Assembly: GCF_000308695.1 (NCBI RefSeq)
Contig: NZ_BAGG01000255.1
Location: forward strand, 1 to 51,225
Direction: 5' to 3'
Length of the DNA: 51,225 nucleotides
Origin: Nocardia takedensis NBRC 100417
GTDB taxonomy: Bacteria; Actinomycetota; Actinomycetes; Mycobacteriales; Mycobacteriaceae
Shown here: in pieces, positions 34,601-40,739 of the stretch
Position numbering within the stretch: the stretch's first letter is position 1
Layout of the letters: the number at the start of each line of letters is the position of its first letter
Notes under the pieces: model-generated
Database searches by the model: none
The model's input: the letters and a program-made list of their open reading frames with translations, nothing else
Told to the model about the DNA's origin: nothing
Made by a program: the position numbers and the translations under genes

Positions 34601-34750
34601 CGACGACGCGACCTCACTCCGGCCCAGGCGGACCACGAACTCGCGCTTCGCCACAACGGCGACCGCCCGACAGCCGAGGACCACGCCGGCCCAGACCAAA
34701 CCGATCCCGCCGCGCCCAGTCCGACGATCAGTCCCGACGTCGAGCTCTGA
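28691..34750 (+). CDS. TrwC/MobF relaxase-helicase, 2,019 aa
   Basis: The conjugative relaxase: it nicks oriT, stays bound to the 5' end and unwinds the strand. ATG 28691 gives the family start MTATIHKVAAGTGYQYYLRN; a GTG at 28628 would add an unlikely tail. The relaxase domain shows N-terminal tyrosines (Y14-Y17), DYYSAHGEAPGVWHG, and the three-histidine metal site FFHRDSRAGDPDPHTHVLIA (H266, H277, H279). A RecD-like helicase follows: APAGTGKT (614-621), IVDEHVKIGTL (D704, E705; usually DEAGM), GDDRQLPAIEAGG and a terminal SREQLYVAMTRG. The long tail is Asp/Pro/Arg-rich and holds a cysteine module (C1675, C1678, C1700, C1703) and a coiled region (IRAAVEAQQRLGEATRALHA). Longer than typical MobF proteins because of this tail. 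Confidence 0.93.
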   Translation: MTATIHKVAAGTGYQYYLRNIAANDADSRGRSSLSDYYSAHGEAPGVWHGAGLAGLGLETGTEVTESQMQSLFGMGRHPDAELLEDAAYDAAIAAGKTPRQAVDAAEKASRLGRPFRVYAPDSEFYKRCAHAFADHNTERRLPADASIGEEDRARIRTHIAFDMFTDEYGRAPINERELSGWIAKNSRPASVAVAGFDITFSPVKSVSAFWAVAPLSVAHKIEAAHRAAAADALGWLEGHGIYTRLGRNGIRQVDVEGIVAACFFHRDSRAGDPDPHTHVLIANRVRTADGRWRTLDGAALYRVVVTVSEIYNTRLEHHLEETVGVEFGQRPGTDPSKRPIREILGVPVRLIEAWSRRETEIRSRVGELAADFQNTHGREPTAIELRHLAQQATLQTRPAKHDLRSFAEQRRSWREQAIALLGGRDAVAAMVSAALNPIRARRVRVTPEWVAETADRVLEVVAEHRSTWRAANIRAEVERQIRGQIHARDWDTATEAVLGAALDPSRSIAMGDPDMTAEPELATVPEALARRDRSSIYTPAGSRIYTCTRVLAAEEALIELSVQPGAHRLQPEVVGAAIRENDTTHPDRPLNAGQRTLVETFATSGLRVHTANAPAGTGKTTAMAVLTAAWHTSGGTVLGLAPTAKAAAVLGESIGARCETVDQLLTVIDLHTPGRAEVREGEHPPPLPQWVLDIDADTLVIVDEHVKIGTLKRLKLLRFLADRGATIRCLGDDRQLPAIEAGGVDADMAAAAPEQTLTLTHVVRFASTSEASASLMLREGDPAALGWYLDNDRIHGGHTGATHDDAYTAWAHDHAAGRDAIMLAASHDTVTALNERARADRLLREGGFDGPEVVLDDGTAASVGDTIRTRQNAKKLRSGAHDWVRNGYVWTVTAVHSDGSITARHHSRTGASVRLPGDYVARNVRLGYAATIDSAQGITADTCHVALTGGESREQLYVAMTRGIHSNHAYIPSALSGDEGSFYTEQALNPHTAVENMVAILGRDGTQKSAHTQLRDALDPHRRIGRALDIYLDTVGLAAEHALGDTALADLDAAAEELHPGLTDSPAYPTLRLHLATLAATGIDPVTALRDAINERELSTAADPAAVLDWRLDPSGEHSTGTGPLPWTPTIPTGLDTTSTQADARARILTDLATQIREDTTRWTPQTAPVWARPLLAAAPDLLADLAVWRASLHVPDTDPRPTGAPRYPVRERAHQEHLDTRVEAALGDPARAVNQWADTVAGIEPRVVDDPYWPVIADRIDLAARAGIDITTRLRAAAALRPLPDEMPAAALWSRLELDPSALDSHDHNLRPDWITDLHDILGPDTAARVVDDPAWPRVVAAVDRATHTTWTPRELLTTAYELLTAATPEDGSGLRPDQIASALVWRIDALLHHTPTTNPNENGPPMNDNTPSPTPSASTSREHPPDLEPPDDRNEQPAPDPAAPADVSESGFDPQLEAIAQLYRDGRIRAAVHRFRQFENQLTDEQRWVLGAVTETLYRYAYPVATARLRDAGQRFPQHRALIDACTPTTDPGVHDDRPDRTPPTPVFDRTHRHRTPRDHEARVDRDLVHDPLPDPQVRARRHEQDYHDTRAGTDDQPWARPDAHEVRGLTDDPRLSHSHLPPHPGRATPTPRETDLAGRSYRRDEAPDPTPAAYSLDYDKAATRRVRGLECVACSIERRPHDATPIPPRHSDDGLCGECRDNGDPGIPDHAPTRHLTARADHLAATKPLPAVHAILRRDWKAVTDLHLRAQIEAWITAHPLVVPTDEPDHQPPLTDPLFALTDTELADRLDGLHQQLALTDTYAAAYAPAPTDQPDSTDIEDLRQRHRDAQTTIRAAVEAQQRLGEATRALHATRTELATHRRNLDTTPTHKRHVRHALRTRIDELITRQADLERAHTRARTQARDTHRNAVNHAGTPEAWDDILDTTPDALATSTTRAASTNGDVAERFAAETRSDIARLHAEQQRRRDLTPAQADHELALRHNGDRPTAEDHAGPDQTDPAAPSPTISPDVEL

Positions 34751-34822
34751 CTTCGGGATCGACTAGCGCTCCCGCGCCGCGGCGAAGCCGAACTCCCAGG
34801 CCGTCGCTGTTTGCGAGAGAGC

Positions 34823-34859
34823 CCACCCCGCCGGGAGCGTTTTCCTCACGGCGGGGTGG
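34823..34859 (+). terminator. terminator hairpin after the relaxase
   Basis: CCACCCCGCCG (34823-34833) pairs perfectly with CGGCGGGGTGG (34849-34859) around a 15-base loop. It lies between the relaxase stop and the leftward gene ending at 34875, so it can serve both convergent transcripts. Confidence 0.65.
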
Positions 34860-34874
34860 TCGTATCCGACTCGA

Positions 34875-35024
34875 TCAGTCCTCGGCCTCGTTGCGACTAG
34901 CGGCCTCGTCCGCGCGGTCAGCGAACCCGCTGACCGCGGTGGGACTGTCGGGGTCGCGTTCGGCGGCCTCGCCGATGCGGTCGGCGGACTCGCGATCCAT
35001 CGGTGTACCGGACTCTTTTCCCAT
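34875..35024 (-). CDS. small acidic hypothetical protein, 49 aa
   Basis: A leftward gene: MGKESGTPMDRESADRIGEA, AERDPDSPTAVSGFADRADE, AASRNEAED. GAAAGG lies eight bases before this ATG (35022-35024); another ATG two codons upstream is too close to it. The peptide is hydrophilic, acidic and probably disordered. It resembles small conserved Nocardia and mycobacterial proteins ending in SGFADRAxxAAxRN. Function unknown. Confidence 0.6.
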   Translation of the reverse strand: MGKESGTPMDRESADRIGEAAERDPDSPTAVSGFADRADEAASRNEAED

Positions 35025-35040
35025 CGTCATGGCCTTTCAG

Positions 35041-35728
35041 GGATTGCGGCGGCCGGGCACCAACCCGGACGGCCGAAATCCGGCCGCCTCGTGGGATAGG
35101 GATTGGTTGTCACCGGCCACGTGGGCAAAGCCTCACGCTCCGATTCCCGGCGTCGGCATAGCCTGACGCGAGCCTCGAACAGTCACGGCGCGTTGTGCTC
35201 AGACCCGCCATCGGCTGGGCCATCCTGAGAGGAGGAAACACTCACCGGCGTCCGGCCGCGACTACGCCCTCGCCAGCTCCGAGCATTTGTTGCGCAACAT
35301 CCCTATCGTCACACACCCCGCCCCGAGAGCCGCAGATCCCACCGACGCCCCGAGCACAGGTCCTGCGATTCACCGACACCTGCCGATCAACCGCTTCGGT
35401 CCGCTGGGTACTGCGTTCGGTTACCTCTGGTCGACCACGATTGAGGGGTTCGAGTAGGCCCAGTTTCCTGGTTGTTTCTGGAGATGGCGAAGCTTTCGAC
35501 GGACTTAGCCGCAGCTCTAGTAACCATCCCAGCGACAGGTAGGTCCTGAGGTCGAGTTCTGACCGCAAACCTTCCCAGCGACAGCGTCACGGGCCCAACC
35601 TGTGCCGAATTCTAGGTCGGTCAGGGCCAGCGCACCTCGGTCGTTCCGGCGCACGCCGGTTCTCAGGGGCGCTCGCAGCGCGGATAAATCGTTCGAAGTC
35701 GTTCTGACCTGGCCTTACGCTTCATACA
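35041..35728. other. non-coding spacer, composition changes
   Basis: I see no convincing gene in these 690 bases. GC falls toward the right as the cargo region begins. A GAGAGGAGGAAAC stretch at 35229-35241 looks like a ribosome site but no good frame follows. GGGGTTCGAGT near 35446-35456 recalls a tRNA T-loop, but no cloverleaf can be drawn. If an attachment site is present I cannot identify it. Confidence 0.4.
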
Positions 35729-36778
35729 ATGACTACCATCACCCGTGCTCAGAGGCTTGAGGTACTGAGGCAGGCCAACCAGACCTGGCGATTCATCAGA
35801 ATGCTCCCCGACTTCACGCGGTACCTTCCGCCGGATTGGGCGCTGCCAGCAGCCGACAGCTTTGCCGCGACAGCCGCATTCCGCCAGTACGTCGACGGGT
35901 TACCGCAGCTCGCTCACCTCGCCCCACCCTCATGGCTCACACCCGCAGTCGATCCTGCGGCGGCGTTTCGTGCCTTTGATGCAACTCGGTTCATCGACAT
36001 GTCGGCGATAACGTCGATCCTGCCAGTATTGGAAGAACCTCTAACCCTGGGGGGTATTGGCGTCCCGCTGCCGCCCAACCTGTTGCCGCCAGATTTCGAC
36101 GAACTCATCCTGCGGGCCCTGTCCCGCCGGATCCCCGACAATTGGCCGGACAGCGAAGCGATGGCCCTCCCTTTGGAGCGGGCGCGCGAGATCGCGGAGG
36201 ACGAAGGCATCCCGATTGTCTATGTCCCCCGGGCCGCGATCGTCGCCGAGCTGTTGGAGGCCGCTAACCGGCATGAGCGTGCGGCGATTCTGGTGAACCG
36301 GACCGACGCCATCCTTGACGACTGTTTCGACGCCCTCGATTGGGAGTTGGCTCCGGCCGTTTCTGCGGTCGCGCCTCTACTGCTTGAGTCCATCGCCACG
36401 ATGCGGGAGGGCCACCACAGCGCGGCGATGGCGCTCGCCACATGTGTTTTCGACACCCTCCTTGGCGGGGCTTTCGGCAAGCACAACAAGGCGCGATCCC
36501 GCTGTCGCGTACAGAACTTGGCTTCCGCGGGAGCCAAGGACCGGCTGCGCTACGTTCTGGCTGTCGCGCCGGTGGTTCGCGCTCTGACCGATTGGAGCCC
36601 CGAAGATCCCCGCCAGCTTCCGCGGCCAGCGGAGTACTCGCGCCACGTCACCGTGCACCAGGCGCATCCAGATCACTTCACCCCGGAGAACGCGGTCTTG
36701 GCCGTGATGGTCGCGACCAGCCTGATGCGTGCATTGGATGAGCGCTCCCACTGGGCGAATCCGCATGCAACACGATAG
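35729..36778 (+). CDS. hypothetical protein with HEPN-like C-terminus, 349 aa
   Basis: The N-terminal part is unrecognised (WRFIRMLPDFTRYLPPDWAL ... LEEPLTLGGIGVPLPPNLLP). The C-terminal 140 residues look all-helical and end YSRHVTVHQAHPDHFTPENA, then VLAVMVATSLMRALDERSHW. R305 and H310 form an R-x4-H pair, the catalytic signature of HEPN ribonucleases, and the helix after it fits the final HEPN helix. There is no ribosome site; TACGCT 13 bases before the ATG could be a -10 box of a leaderless transcript. GC is lower than in the flanks, suggesting recent acquisition. Abortive-infection or toxin activity is inference. Confidence 0.5.
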   Translation: MTTITRAQRLEVLRQANQTWRFIRMLPDFTRYLPPDWALPAADSFAATAAFRQYVDGLPQLAHLAPPSWLTPAVDPAAAFRAFDATRFIDMSAITSILPVLEEPLTLGGIGVPLPPNLLPPDFDELILRALSRRIPDNWPDSEAMALPLERAREIAEDEGIPIVYVPRAAIVAELLEAANRHERAAILVNRTDAILDDCFDALDWELAPAVSAVAPLLLESIATMREGHHSAAMALATCVFDTLLGGAFGKHNKARSRCRVQNLASAGAKDRLRYVLAVAPVVRALTDWSPEDPRQLPRPAEYSRHVTVHQAHPDHFTPENAVLAVMVATSLMRALDERSHWANPHATR

Positions 36779-37060
36779 TAGGGGGACGGTCCCTGCGGGA
36801 ATACGTAATCGTGACATTCGGCCTCAGACAGTGGACCCAGCGATCTCCCCCTAGGCTGGTCTCACATTCGATCTGGCGCAGACGCTTTCGGTTCGAGGAC
36901 TTCGTGGGTACGGCGCGGCGCGCCAAGGGGTCGGCGGGGTAGGGCGGAAACCTGGTGGCGGAGGGTCCTGGGAAAGAGGCTTTCACGCGCCAAATGCGCA
37001 AGGGCGAACAGGATCCGGGGCGGCACCCGCTGCTGGCCGACTATGAACTGGAGCGATGAA

Positions 37061-37873
37061 ATGGACGCCGACCGGCGGGCGCACGAGTATGCAAAGTGCA
37101 CATACACGTTGACCCACCAGCCCAATCTCGACGGTCGCGAGGCCGTATTCGATCAGGCATTGACCAACGGGCTCACCGTCCTGGTCGCGCATACGTGGCC
37201 GGGCGAGGAAAAGAAGTCCGTGCGCGGGATGGCGATGATCAAGTCGGCGAGCGAGCTACTAGAGGTAATCAAGAAAAAGACCGGCGGCACCGGCCGTGTC
37301 CCGCACGACACGGGCAACCCGGTCACCGACCTCCCCGACACACACGACCCGCTTGTGGTGCTGCCGTTCACTGAGGTCGACGTCGCGTTGTTGAAGGCCG
37401 CAGTCGTCGCGACGCAGGCGATCCGTCATGCACGTGAGACCGGTTCCGACACCGACACCGCGCTGACCGTTGAGCATCTGGCCGCGCTCGCCGCGCTGGA
37501 CCGTCATCCGAAACTGGGTGGGATCACCTGGGTGCAGATCGATAGGGACTGGGAGAGCAACCGCACCGACGACGACATGGAATTAGACCGTGCGCGTCGC
37601 TACCTCGAAGCGCACAATGACTCGGCGGAATTCGAGCGGCGGACTGCCCTGGATTACGAGGTAGAGGCGTTCGAGCGTCCCGATGAACCAGTGGCTGTGG
37701 AGGTTTGCCCTGTATGCGGGCAGACCGCGTTCGTGGCACGCAGCCTCGACGGCATGACCGCGACCATCGGTGTCGGGCACTGCTGGGTGTGCTCGTACGA
37801 GCGCACCGCCTTGGTTGCCGAGCAGATGGCGGTAGACGCCCATCTCGACCGGGCTATGGAACGCGACGACTGA
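37061..37873 (+). CDS. hypothetical protein with C-terminal zinc ribbon, 270 aa
   Basis: ATG 37061 has GGAG seven bases upstream; ATG 37043 does not. Residues 1-100 hold HEYAKCTYTLTHQPNLDGRE and EKKSVRGMAMIKSASELLEV. The middle is helical (VDVALLKAAVVATQAIRHAR), and the C-terminus has CPVC (216-219) and CWVC (241-244), a treble-clef or ribbon type metal site. No family recognised. It shares the lower GC of the preceding HEPN-like gene and lies 282 bases behind it in the same direction; no gene is seen in the gap. Confidence 0.5.
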   Translation: MDADRRAHEYAKCTYTLTHQPNLDGREAVFDQALTNGLTVLVAHTWPGEEKKSVRGMAMIKSASELLEVIKKKTGGTGRVPHDTGNPVTDLPDTHDPLVVLPFTEVDVALLKAAVVATQAIRHARETGSDTDTALTVEHLAALAALDRHPKLGGITWVQIDRDWESNRTDDDMELDRARRYLEAHNDSAEFERRTALDYEVEAFERPDEPVAVEVCPVCGQTAFVARSLDGMTATIGVGHCWVCSYERTALVAEQMAVDAHLDRAMERDD

Positions 37874-38328
37874 CCGATTGGTACCGCCCTGCGACGATCG
37901 ACACCTCTTCCGTCGTCTCTAGAGGTCGGCGAGCGCCCTGGCCAGCCCCCTAGTAAGCGGCAGAGATGCGGCAATGGACGAAGACTCACAGTCGGCTACG
38001 GTGGGATGGTGCCGGTCACCGCGCTCGCTGGCTGGGCTACGTGGGGGACAGCTGAACGGGGAGAGCGGCGTCGGCCGACCCCGTGGTTCGAAGGGCTGTT
38101 CTGAACCGCGCGCGATGTCGGCTACTCAGGCGCAGTCGACGATGATGCTGCGGCCCACATATCGGGAAACTGGAGCGCGGGTCAGCGCAGCCTACCGGAC
38201 GGCTGTTGCGGTGGCCGCACGACCTGAACGCCACCGATCGGTAGGCAAGCAATCTCAGATTGTTACCGGATCCGCCAGGCCACCGCCAGACAATCTGAGA
38301 TTCCGCCACGAGCTCTGAACCCCCGCAC
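37874..38328. other. gene-free stretch
   Basis: No convincing coding frame on either strand. Its only clear feature is the pair of palindromes at 38250-38302. Confidence 0.45.
38250..38302. promoter_or_regulatory. paired palindromic operator-like sites
   Basis: CAATCTCAGATTG (38250-38262) is an odd-length palindrome. CAATCTGAGATT (38291-38302) is nearly the same palindrome with the centre base swapped. The two centres are 41 bases apart, close to four helical turns, and together they form a 13-bp inverted repeat (AATCTCAGATTGT/ACAATCTGAGATT). They lie 27 bases beyond the 3' end of the leftward DUF397 gene. Confidence 0.5.
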
Positions 38329-38724
38329 TCAATCACTCCCGAACGCCGACCGCTCAAATTCTTGCTTGTGGACTGCCTTGGTGAATGTGTCGTACTCGGT
38401 GCGGTCGAAGTACAGGCGCGCACTGCCGACGGTGTTCATGTACTCGGAGGTGGCGCGGAATTCGTAGAACCCGTCGGCACGTGTGTCGATCACCAGCCAA
38501 TCAGGTAAGGTTCTTCCTTCGCGAATGGCGTGTTGGATCGCGTCGAACTGGTGGTGGTCGAATGCCAGGCACTCGTCGCGTGGTACTTCGTGGTCGCCGG
38601 GGCCGGCGAGTTTGTCGTCCCAGATCATGGTGTGTTCGGCGTCGCGATAGATCATGACGCATGCCTGCTGGGGAGAGCTGGCGGCTGCCTTCCGGAAGTG
38701 ACTCACGGTCGGTGTCGGCAGCAT
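38329..38724 (-). CDS. DUF397-type protein, apparently two repeats
   Basis: A 131-aa protein beginning MLPTPTVSHFRKAAASSPQQ, preceded by AAAGGAG. It reads like two tandem DUF397 units: the first has ACVMIYRDAEHTMIWDDKLA and LAFDHHQFDAIQHAIREG, the second WLVIDTRADGFYEFRATSEY and LYFDRTEYDTFTKAVHKQEF. DUF397 proteins are small partners of XRE-DUF5753 regulators in actinobacteria, and such a regulator lies two genes upstream in the same direction. Role: probable regulatory partner. Confidence 0.6.
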   Translation of the reverse strand: MLPTPTVSHFRKAAASSPQQACVMIYRDAEHTMIWDDKLAGPGDHEVPRDECLAFDHHQFDAIQHAIREGRTLPDWLVIDTRADGFYEFRATSEYMNTVGSARLYFDRTEYDTFTKAVHKQEFERSAFGSD

Positions 38725-38788
38725 AGGGTGACTCCTTTCGAGCTGTGCGGGGCCCGGCTGGGGCAGGCCGGGCGCGCACCGTTTCACG

Positions 38789-39613
38789 TTACGGCAGGGT
38801 TCCGATAGCGGCGAAGTTGCAGGGTCGGGAGTTGTCGTCGGTGTCGGTGGGGTGGTCGGCATGCCAGTCGGTGGCGTAGCTGATGCCGGGTTCGGTCAGT
38901 ACCCACCCGTTGAAGAAGCTGTGGAACTGTTGCCGGGTTCGCAGTGTGACGGGGGTGCTTGCCGCGGCGAACACCGACGCTCCGGCAGCGACCTGTGCTT
39001 TTATTTCAGGTCCGGCGTCTTCGAGGGAGACGTGCGTCATCGCGAGCCGGCTGCCGGATGGCAGTCCCGTGCGGAGGCGGTCGAGAAGTTCTTGGGGGTG
39101 GTCGGCGTCGCTGATCCAGGGAAGTACCGAGATCAGCAGAAGGCCGACGGGTTGGGCGAGGTCGAGCAGTCTTCGGGTCTCGGGGTGTTCGAGTATTCGT
39201 TCGGGTTGCCGCAGGTCGGCGTCGACCATCGTGGTGGTGTCGAGCAGGCGCTGTTCGGCGAGTAGGTCGCGGGCGCGGTTGATGGCTTCTTCGTCGTTGT
39301 CGACGTAGACGACGTGGGGATCGGGGAGTATTTCGCGGGCGATTTCGTGGGTGTTGCCGCCTGTGGGTAGCCCTGAGCCGATGTCGAGGAACTGGCGGAT
39401 TCCGTGGCCGGCCATGTGACGTACCGCCCGGGCGAGGAAGGCGCGGTTGTGTCTGGCCCAGATCGGGTAGAAGGGGATCGCGTCGTAGAGCTGCTGGATG
39501 TAGGGCAGGTCGGTTTCGAAGATGACTTCGCCGGTGATCATGTGGTGGTAGATACGCGCCGAACTGGGTTTGGTTGTGTCGAGCGGGCGCGGTTCGAAGT
39601 CGGGGCTGGACAT
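38789..39613 (-). CDS. SAM-dependent methyltransferase, PF04672 family
   Basis: A 274-aa protein of the actinobacterial PF04672 family: TTKPSSARIYHHMITGE, then GIRQFLDIGSGLPTGGNTHE (SAM-binding loop), HVVYVDNDEEAINRARDLLA, TMVDADLRQPERILEHPETR, PVGLLLISVLPWISDADHPQ and SRLAMTHVSLEDAG. Family substrates are unknown; these genes very often accompany XRE-DUF5753/DUF397 sets. ATG 39613 has AGGAA nine bases upstream; GTG 39616 is an alternative. It sits between its regulator-type neighbours as one leftward unit. Confidence 0.85.
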   Translation of the reverse strand: MSSPDFEPRPLDTTKPSSARIYHHMITGEVIFETDLPYIQQLYDAIPFYPIWARHNRAFLARAVRHMAGHGIRQFLDIGSGLPTGGNTHEIAREILPDPHVVYVDNDEEAINRARDLLAEQRLLDTTTMVDADLRQPERILEHPETRRLLDLAQPVGLLLISVLPWISDADHPQELLDRLRTGLPSGSRLAMTHVSLEDAGPEIKAQVAAGASVFAAASTPVTLRTRQQFHSFFNGWVLTEPGISYATDWHADHPTDTDDNSRPCNFAAIGTLP

Positions 39614-39643
39614 CACGGTGTTCCTATTCGGTTGTTGTGGCGG

Positions 39644-40537
39644 CTATCGCGAGACGGTCGGTCTGCTGCGTAGTCCGCGCAGTAGGTGTTGCATGAATTG
39701 CCTCGAATCGGTGGGGCCGAGCGCTGTCATCGTCAGCCGGGTGAAGATCTTGTCGCGGATGGCGACAGCGGGTTTGTCGTCGATGTAGCGGATCTCGCCC
39801 TGTGCCTCGACGACGGCCATTTCCAGATCGCCGGCAGCGCCGGGTGAGGGGGCGCGCAGCAGCACGTAGCGGTCTTCCATGCCTGCGCCGGGGGCCTGGT
39901 GGGTGAACGGCATGATCTGGATCTGGATGTTCGGTCGTGTGGACAGCTCGACGAGGTGACGGATCTGGTCGACCATCACCTGGTCGCCGCCGTAGGTTCG
40001 CCGCAGGCACGACTCGGACAGAATGGCGTGCATTTCGGGCGGGTCAGCGGTGAAGAGGATCTGCTGTCGTGCCACGCGGGCTTCGACGTAGTCATCGACG
40101 GTGATCGCGTCGGGGTCGTGGTCGTCCGGTTGGAACGGCTGGTGCAGAGCTCGGATGTAGTCGGCATGTTGGAGCAGGCCGGGGATGATCTCGGCCGCGG
40201 TTTCGCGGACTCGATCGGCCACTGCTTCGAGGTCGACCAGCAGTCGCAGTTCCTCGATGTAGGCGCGTCGGTAGCCGGAGGTCCAGTATCCGCGCCGGTG
40301 GTTGTCCTCGCGCAGTTCGAGCAGCATCGTCAGATAGTCGTCATCGCCGATGCGCAGGCCGGTGACGAGTTTTCCGAGCGCGTCAGCGCTGAGGGTTCCG
40401 GTGCCCGCGATGACGGCGGCGATGCGGGACTGTCCGACACCGATCATGGCACCGGCTTCGGCCTGGGTGACCCGAGCTTGTCGGAGCAGGTGATCGATTT
40501 CGCGTCCGAGCAGTACTTTTCGTGCGGTCCTCGCCAT
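39644..40537 (-). CDS. XRE-family regulator with DUF5753 domain
   Basis: A 297-aa regulator. The helix-turn-helix is at the N-terminus (LRQARVTQAEAGAMIGVGQS, RIAAVIAGTGTLSADALGKL). The DUF5753 ligand-type domain follows (IIPGLLQHADYIRALHQPFQ; VARQQILFTADPPEMHAILS; QIRHLVELSTRPNIQIQIMP; YVLLRAPSPGAAGDLEMAVV). Standard length for the family. The upstream region contains repeated GATTATCAGG boxes, which fit autoregulation and control of the divergent gene. Confidence 0.88.
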   Translation of the reverse strand: MARTARKVLLGREIDHLLRQARVTQAEAGAMIGVGQSRIAAVIAGTGTLSADALGKLVTGLRIGDDDYLTMLLELREDNHRRGYWTSGYRRAYIEELRLLVDLEAVADRVRETAAEIIPGLLQHADYIRALHQPFQPDDHDPDAITVDDYVEARVARQQILFTADPPEMHAILSESCLRRTYGGDQVMVDQIRHLVELSTRPNIQIQIMPFTHQAPGAGMEDRYVLLRAPSPGAAGDLEMAVVEAQGEIRYIDDKPAVAIRDKIFTRLTMTALGPTDSRQFMQHLLRGLRSRPTVSR

Positions 40538-40589
40538 TCCCACCCATTCGGTTGTCTGTGCCCGATCGGACGTTACCGCCTTCAATGCC

Positions 40590-40622
40590 GATTATCAGGT
40601 TAGATTATCAGGCATAATTATC
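40590..40622. promoter_or_regulatory. repeated operator boxes in a divergent promoter
   Basis: GATTATCAGG occurs at 40590-40599 and 40603-40612, a 13-base period, followed by a related TAATTATC (40615-40622). The AT-rich boxes stand out in GC-rich DNA. They lie 52 bases before the leftward XRE-DUF5753 start and 118 before the rightward XRE-TPR start, and may overlap the -10 elements. Confidence 0.6.
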
Positions 40623-40739
40623 TGCTACGTCGTAGGAACGGTCGGAAGTCAGTCCACCGCCCCCTGCGAGGTGCTCCGCGCCGCGAACGATGCCTCTCCT
40701 GGGGATCCACAAGCGGGTGACCGAACGTTAGGGGTGGCA

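Noticed and set aside
35440..35470. Possible tRNA or attachment site (GGGGTTCGAGT)
   Set aside because: Neither a T-stem pairing nor an acceptor stem or anticodon arm can be drawn around it.
37974..38318. A 114-codon plus-strand frame before the DUF397 gene
   Set aside because: No ribosome site, Ser/Arg-rich random-looking sequence, and it runs through the palindromic sites.
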